From Streptomyces durmitorensis (lineage in GTDB: Bacteria; Actinomycetota; Actinomycetes; Streptomycetales; Streptomycetaceae), in the NCBI RefSeq assembly GCF_023498005.1, contig NZ_CP097289.1:3100001-3164000 (forward strand): DNA of 64,000 nucleotides, in the 5' to 3' direction. Below, one piece after another: positions 63,265 to 64,000 of this stretch. Positions within the stretch are counted from its first letter, which is position 1. Every line of letters begins with the position of its first letter. The notes beneath the pieces are model-generated. The model was not told the origin of the DNA. It did not search any database and saw only the letters and a program-made list of their open reading frames with translations. Both the position numbers and the translations under genes were made by a program.

Positions 63265-63450
63265 TCACGCGGCCCTGGTGAAGCGGGTCCTCCACTGGCC
63301 GGTACTCACCCGCCCCTCGGCTTCCTGGCGGGCCGAGCGACGCTCGGCGCGGGCCGCCTTGGCCTCGCGGGCCTCGCGCAGGAGGCGGCGGCGGTCGGCC
63401 TCGCGGGTGAGGTCGGCGGCGCGGAGCTGGTGCATCTCGTACTCGAACAT
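63265..63450 (-). CDS. Small Arg-rich helical protein
   Basis: A 61-residue protein, MFEYEMHQLRAADLTREADR onward. It is rich in Arg, Ala and Glu and should form one long helix. GGGAG precedes the ATG at a good distance. Similar short proteins starting MFEYE occur widely in Streptomyces (recollection); their role is unknown. It lies just upstream of the LuxR gene on the same strand. Confidence 0.78.
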   Translation of the reverse strand: MFEYEMHQLRAADLTREADRRRLLREAREAKAARAERRSARQEAEGRVSTGQWRTRFTRAA

Positions 63451-63540
63451 TTCGACTCCCTGAGGTGTGACATCCGGTGTCCGGCTTCGCTTTCTGCGAT
63501 GCCCTTACTTTCGTCTGCCAGGGAGGGGCGGCACATCGGA

Positions 63541-63711
63541 AGAGTGCCGCATCTTGAGGGGGTGGGGGGCCTTAGGGAGGCGGGAGGGGGCCTTAGGGCC
63601 TTGCCCGCCTCCCTGAGGCGGGCCCCCGCCTCCCTAAGGCGGGCCCCTCAGCACGCAGAACGCCGGTGGGGCTGACTCAGCCCCACCGGCGTATCGAACA
63701 CTGCGCTGCCA
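63541..63711. other. Cluster of overlapping inverted repeats
   Basis: 63570-63584 pairs with 63625-63639 (15 bp). Between them GCCCGCCT/AGGCGGGC forms a second hairpin. The terminator at 63661-63691 follows. A large cruciform or double terminator is possible. No gene is present from 63451 to 63711. Confidence 0.6.
63661..63691 (-). terminator. Terminator of the partial membrane protein gene
   Basis: A 15-bp palindromic stem (63661-63675 with 63677-63691), about 21 bp beyond the stop codon of the minus-strand gene. Confidence 0.8.
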
Positions 63712-64000
63712 TCAACTGGTCGACGGCAGTCCGTAGATCAAGTCCGAGTACTTCGCGATGGCCAGCAGCAGGCCGATGACGCCCAGGGCGACACCCGCCC
63801 AGGCCACCGACTTGATCCACGGCGCCTGGACCTGGTCGGGCGCGCCGAACGCGGGCCTGACCAGGACGACGAACCCGACGACCAGCGCGGCGAGCGCGAA
63901 GGCTCCGGCGATCAGCGCCGTGACCTGCCAGGAGTCGCCGTAAAGGGCCTGGATCTGGTCGGCGACGCTCGCCGACTGCTTGGTCTCCAGCTGGCCGACG
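63712..64000 (-). CDS. Integral membrane protein (3' end only)
   Basis: The frame is open from the window edge to TGA at 63712-63714, giving the last 95 residues. Two hydrophobic helices are visible (ALIAGAFALAALVVGFVVLV and AWAGVALGVIGLLLAIA), before the short tail KYSDLIYGLPSTS. The part before them (QSASVADQIQALYGDSWQV) is amphipathic. I do not recognise the family. The gene continues beyond the window. Confidence 0.75.
   Translation of the reverse strand, partial: VGQLETKQSASVADQIQALYGDSWQVTALIAGAFALAALVVGFVVLVRPAFGAPDQVQAPWIKSVAWAGVALGVIGLLLAIAKYSDLIYGLPSTS

Overview
The window is a piece of a Streptomyces chromosome. Evidence: very high G+C, GTG and ATG starts with GGAGG-type ribosome sites, a conservon (CvnB-CvnC-CvnD), a split acyl-CoA carboxylase with a tiny epsilon subunit, an atypical gamma/beta-fused urease, PucR-controlled proline catabolism, and interspersed hairpin repeats common in the genus. 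From memory, the gene order follows the S. coelicolor SCO5541-to-SCO5505 region (cvn1, accE/accB, cimA, ureABC, ilvE, leuB, pruA/putA, serA, ilvC/N/B). I could not check this by alignment.

Layout. 1-1471: 3' end of a conservon (Roadblock, DUF742 and GTPase genes). 1472-2338: GC-rich tandem repeats. 2339-4161 (-): acyl-CoA carboxylase epsilon and beta. 4652-7780 (+): ATPase/TPR protein. 8012-8635: YceI protein with an inverted repeat upstream, then a second repeat array (8700-9150). 9173-14229: assorted small genes (membrane protein, TIGR03086 protein, SDR, a stop-interrupted ORF, hydrolase, glycine-rich membrane protein). 14291-15895 (-): citramalate synthase behind an attenuator-like leader. 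16226-18741 (-): two paralogous secreted beta-propeller proteins. 18866-24516: TetR, agmatine deiminase, UreC and UreAB (-), divergent from an NCS1 permease (+). 24497-25273: methyltransferase followed by a 66-bp repeat array (25480-26420). 26724-29108 (-): ilvE and leuB. 29260-33927: Tat-exported phosphatase, LysR/oxidoreductase pair, AAC(2')-like acetyltransferase. 34004-37170 (+): phospholipid-type operon disfigured by two local tandem duplications. 37190-40428: iodotyrosine-deiodinase-like protein, old yellow enzyme with divergent MerR, Asp-nucleophile hydrolase. 40528-44476: proline catabolism and its PucR regulator. 44594-47270: SH3-like secreted protein, TetR/MFS pair. 47381-52992 (-): serA, ilvC, ilvN, ilvB and the ilvB leader peptide. 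53026-64000: GGDEF/EAL membrane protein, 2-hydroxyacid dehydrogenase, aldo/keto reductase, sugar-dehydrogenase-like lipoprotein, DUF6191, large LuxR regulator, small proteins and a partial membrane protein.

How the genes fit together. A strong theme is branched-chain amino-acid synthesis: citramalate synthase (threonine-independent 2-ketobutyrate), LeuB, IlvBN, IlvC and IlvE all lie here in separate transcription units. The ilvB leader has a classical leader peptide and terminator. The cimA leader, over 36 kb away, shows the same plan: Ile codons, matched spacing, matching long-range pairing and a U6 terminator. Nitrogen salvage is a second theme (urease, agmatine deiminase, permease, proline dehydrogenase and P5C dehydrogenase).

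The most unusual material is (i) the cimA leader, (ii) local tandem duplications around cdsA/plsC that create two translationally coupled mini-ORFs and an in-frame 60-residue duplication, (iii) three intergenic repeat arrays sharing a common motif, and (iv) a urease-like enzyme lacking the flap cysteine and nearby nickel chaperones. I saw no tRNA, rRNA, CRISPR array, insertion sequence or prophage.
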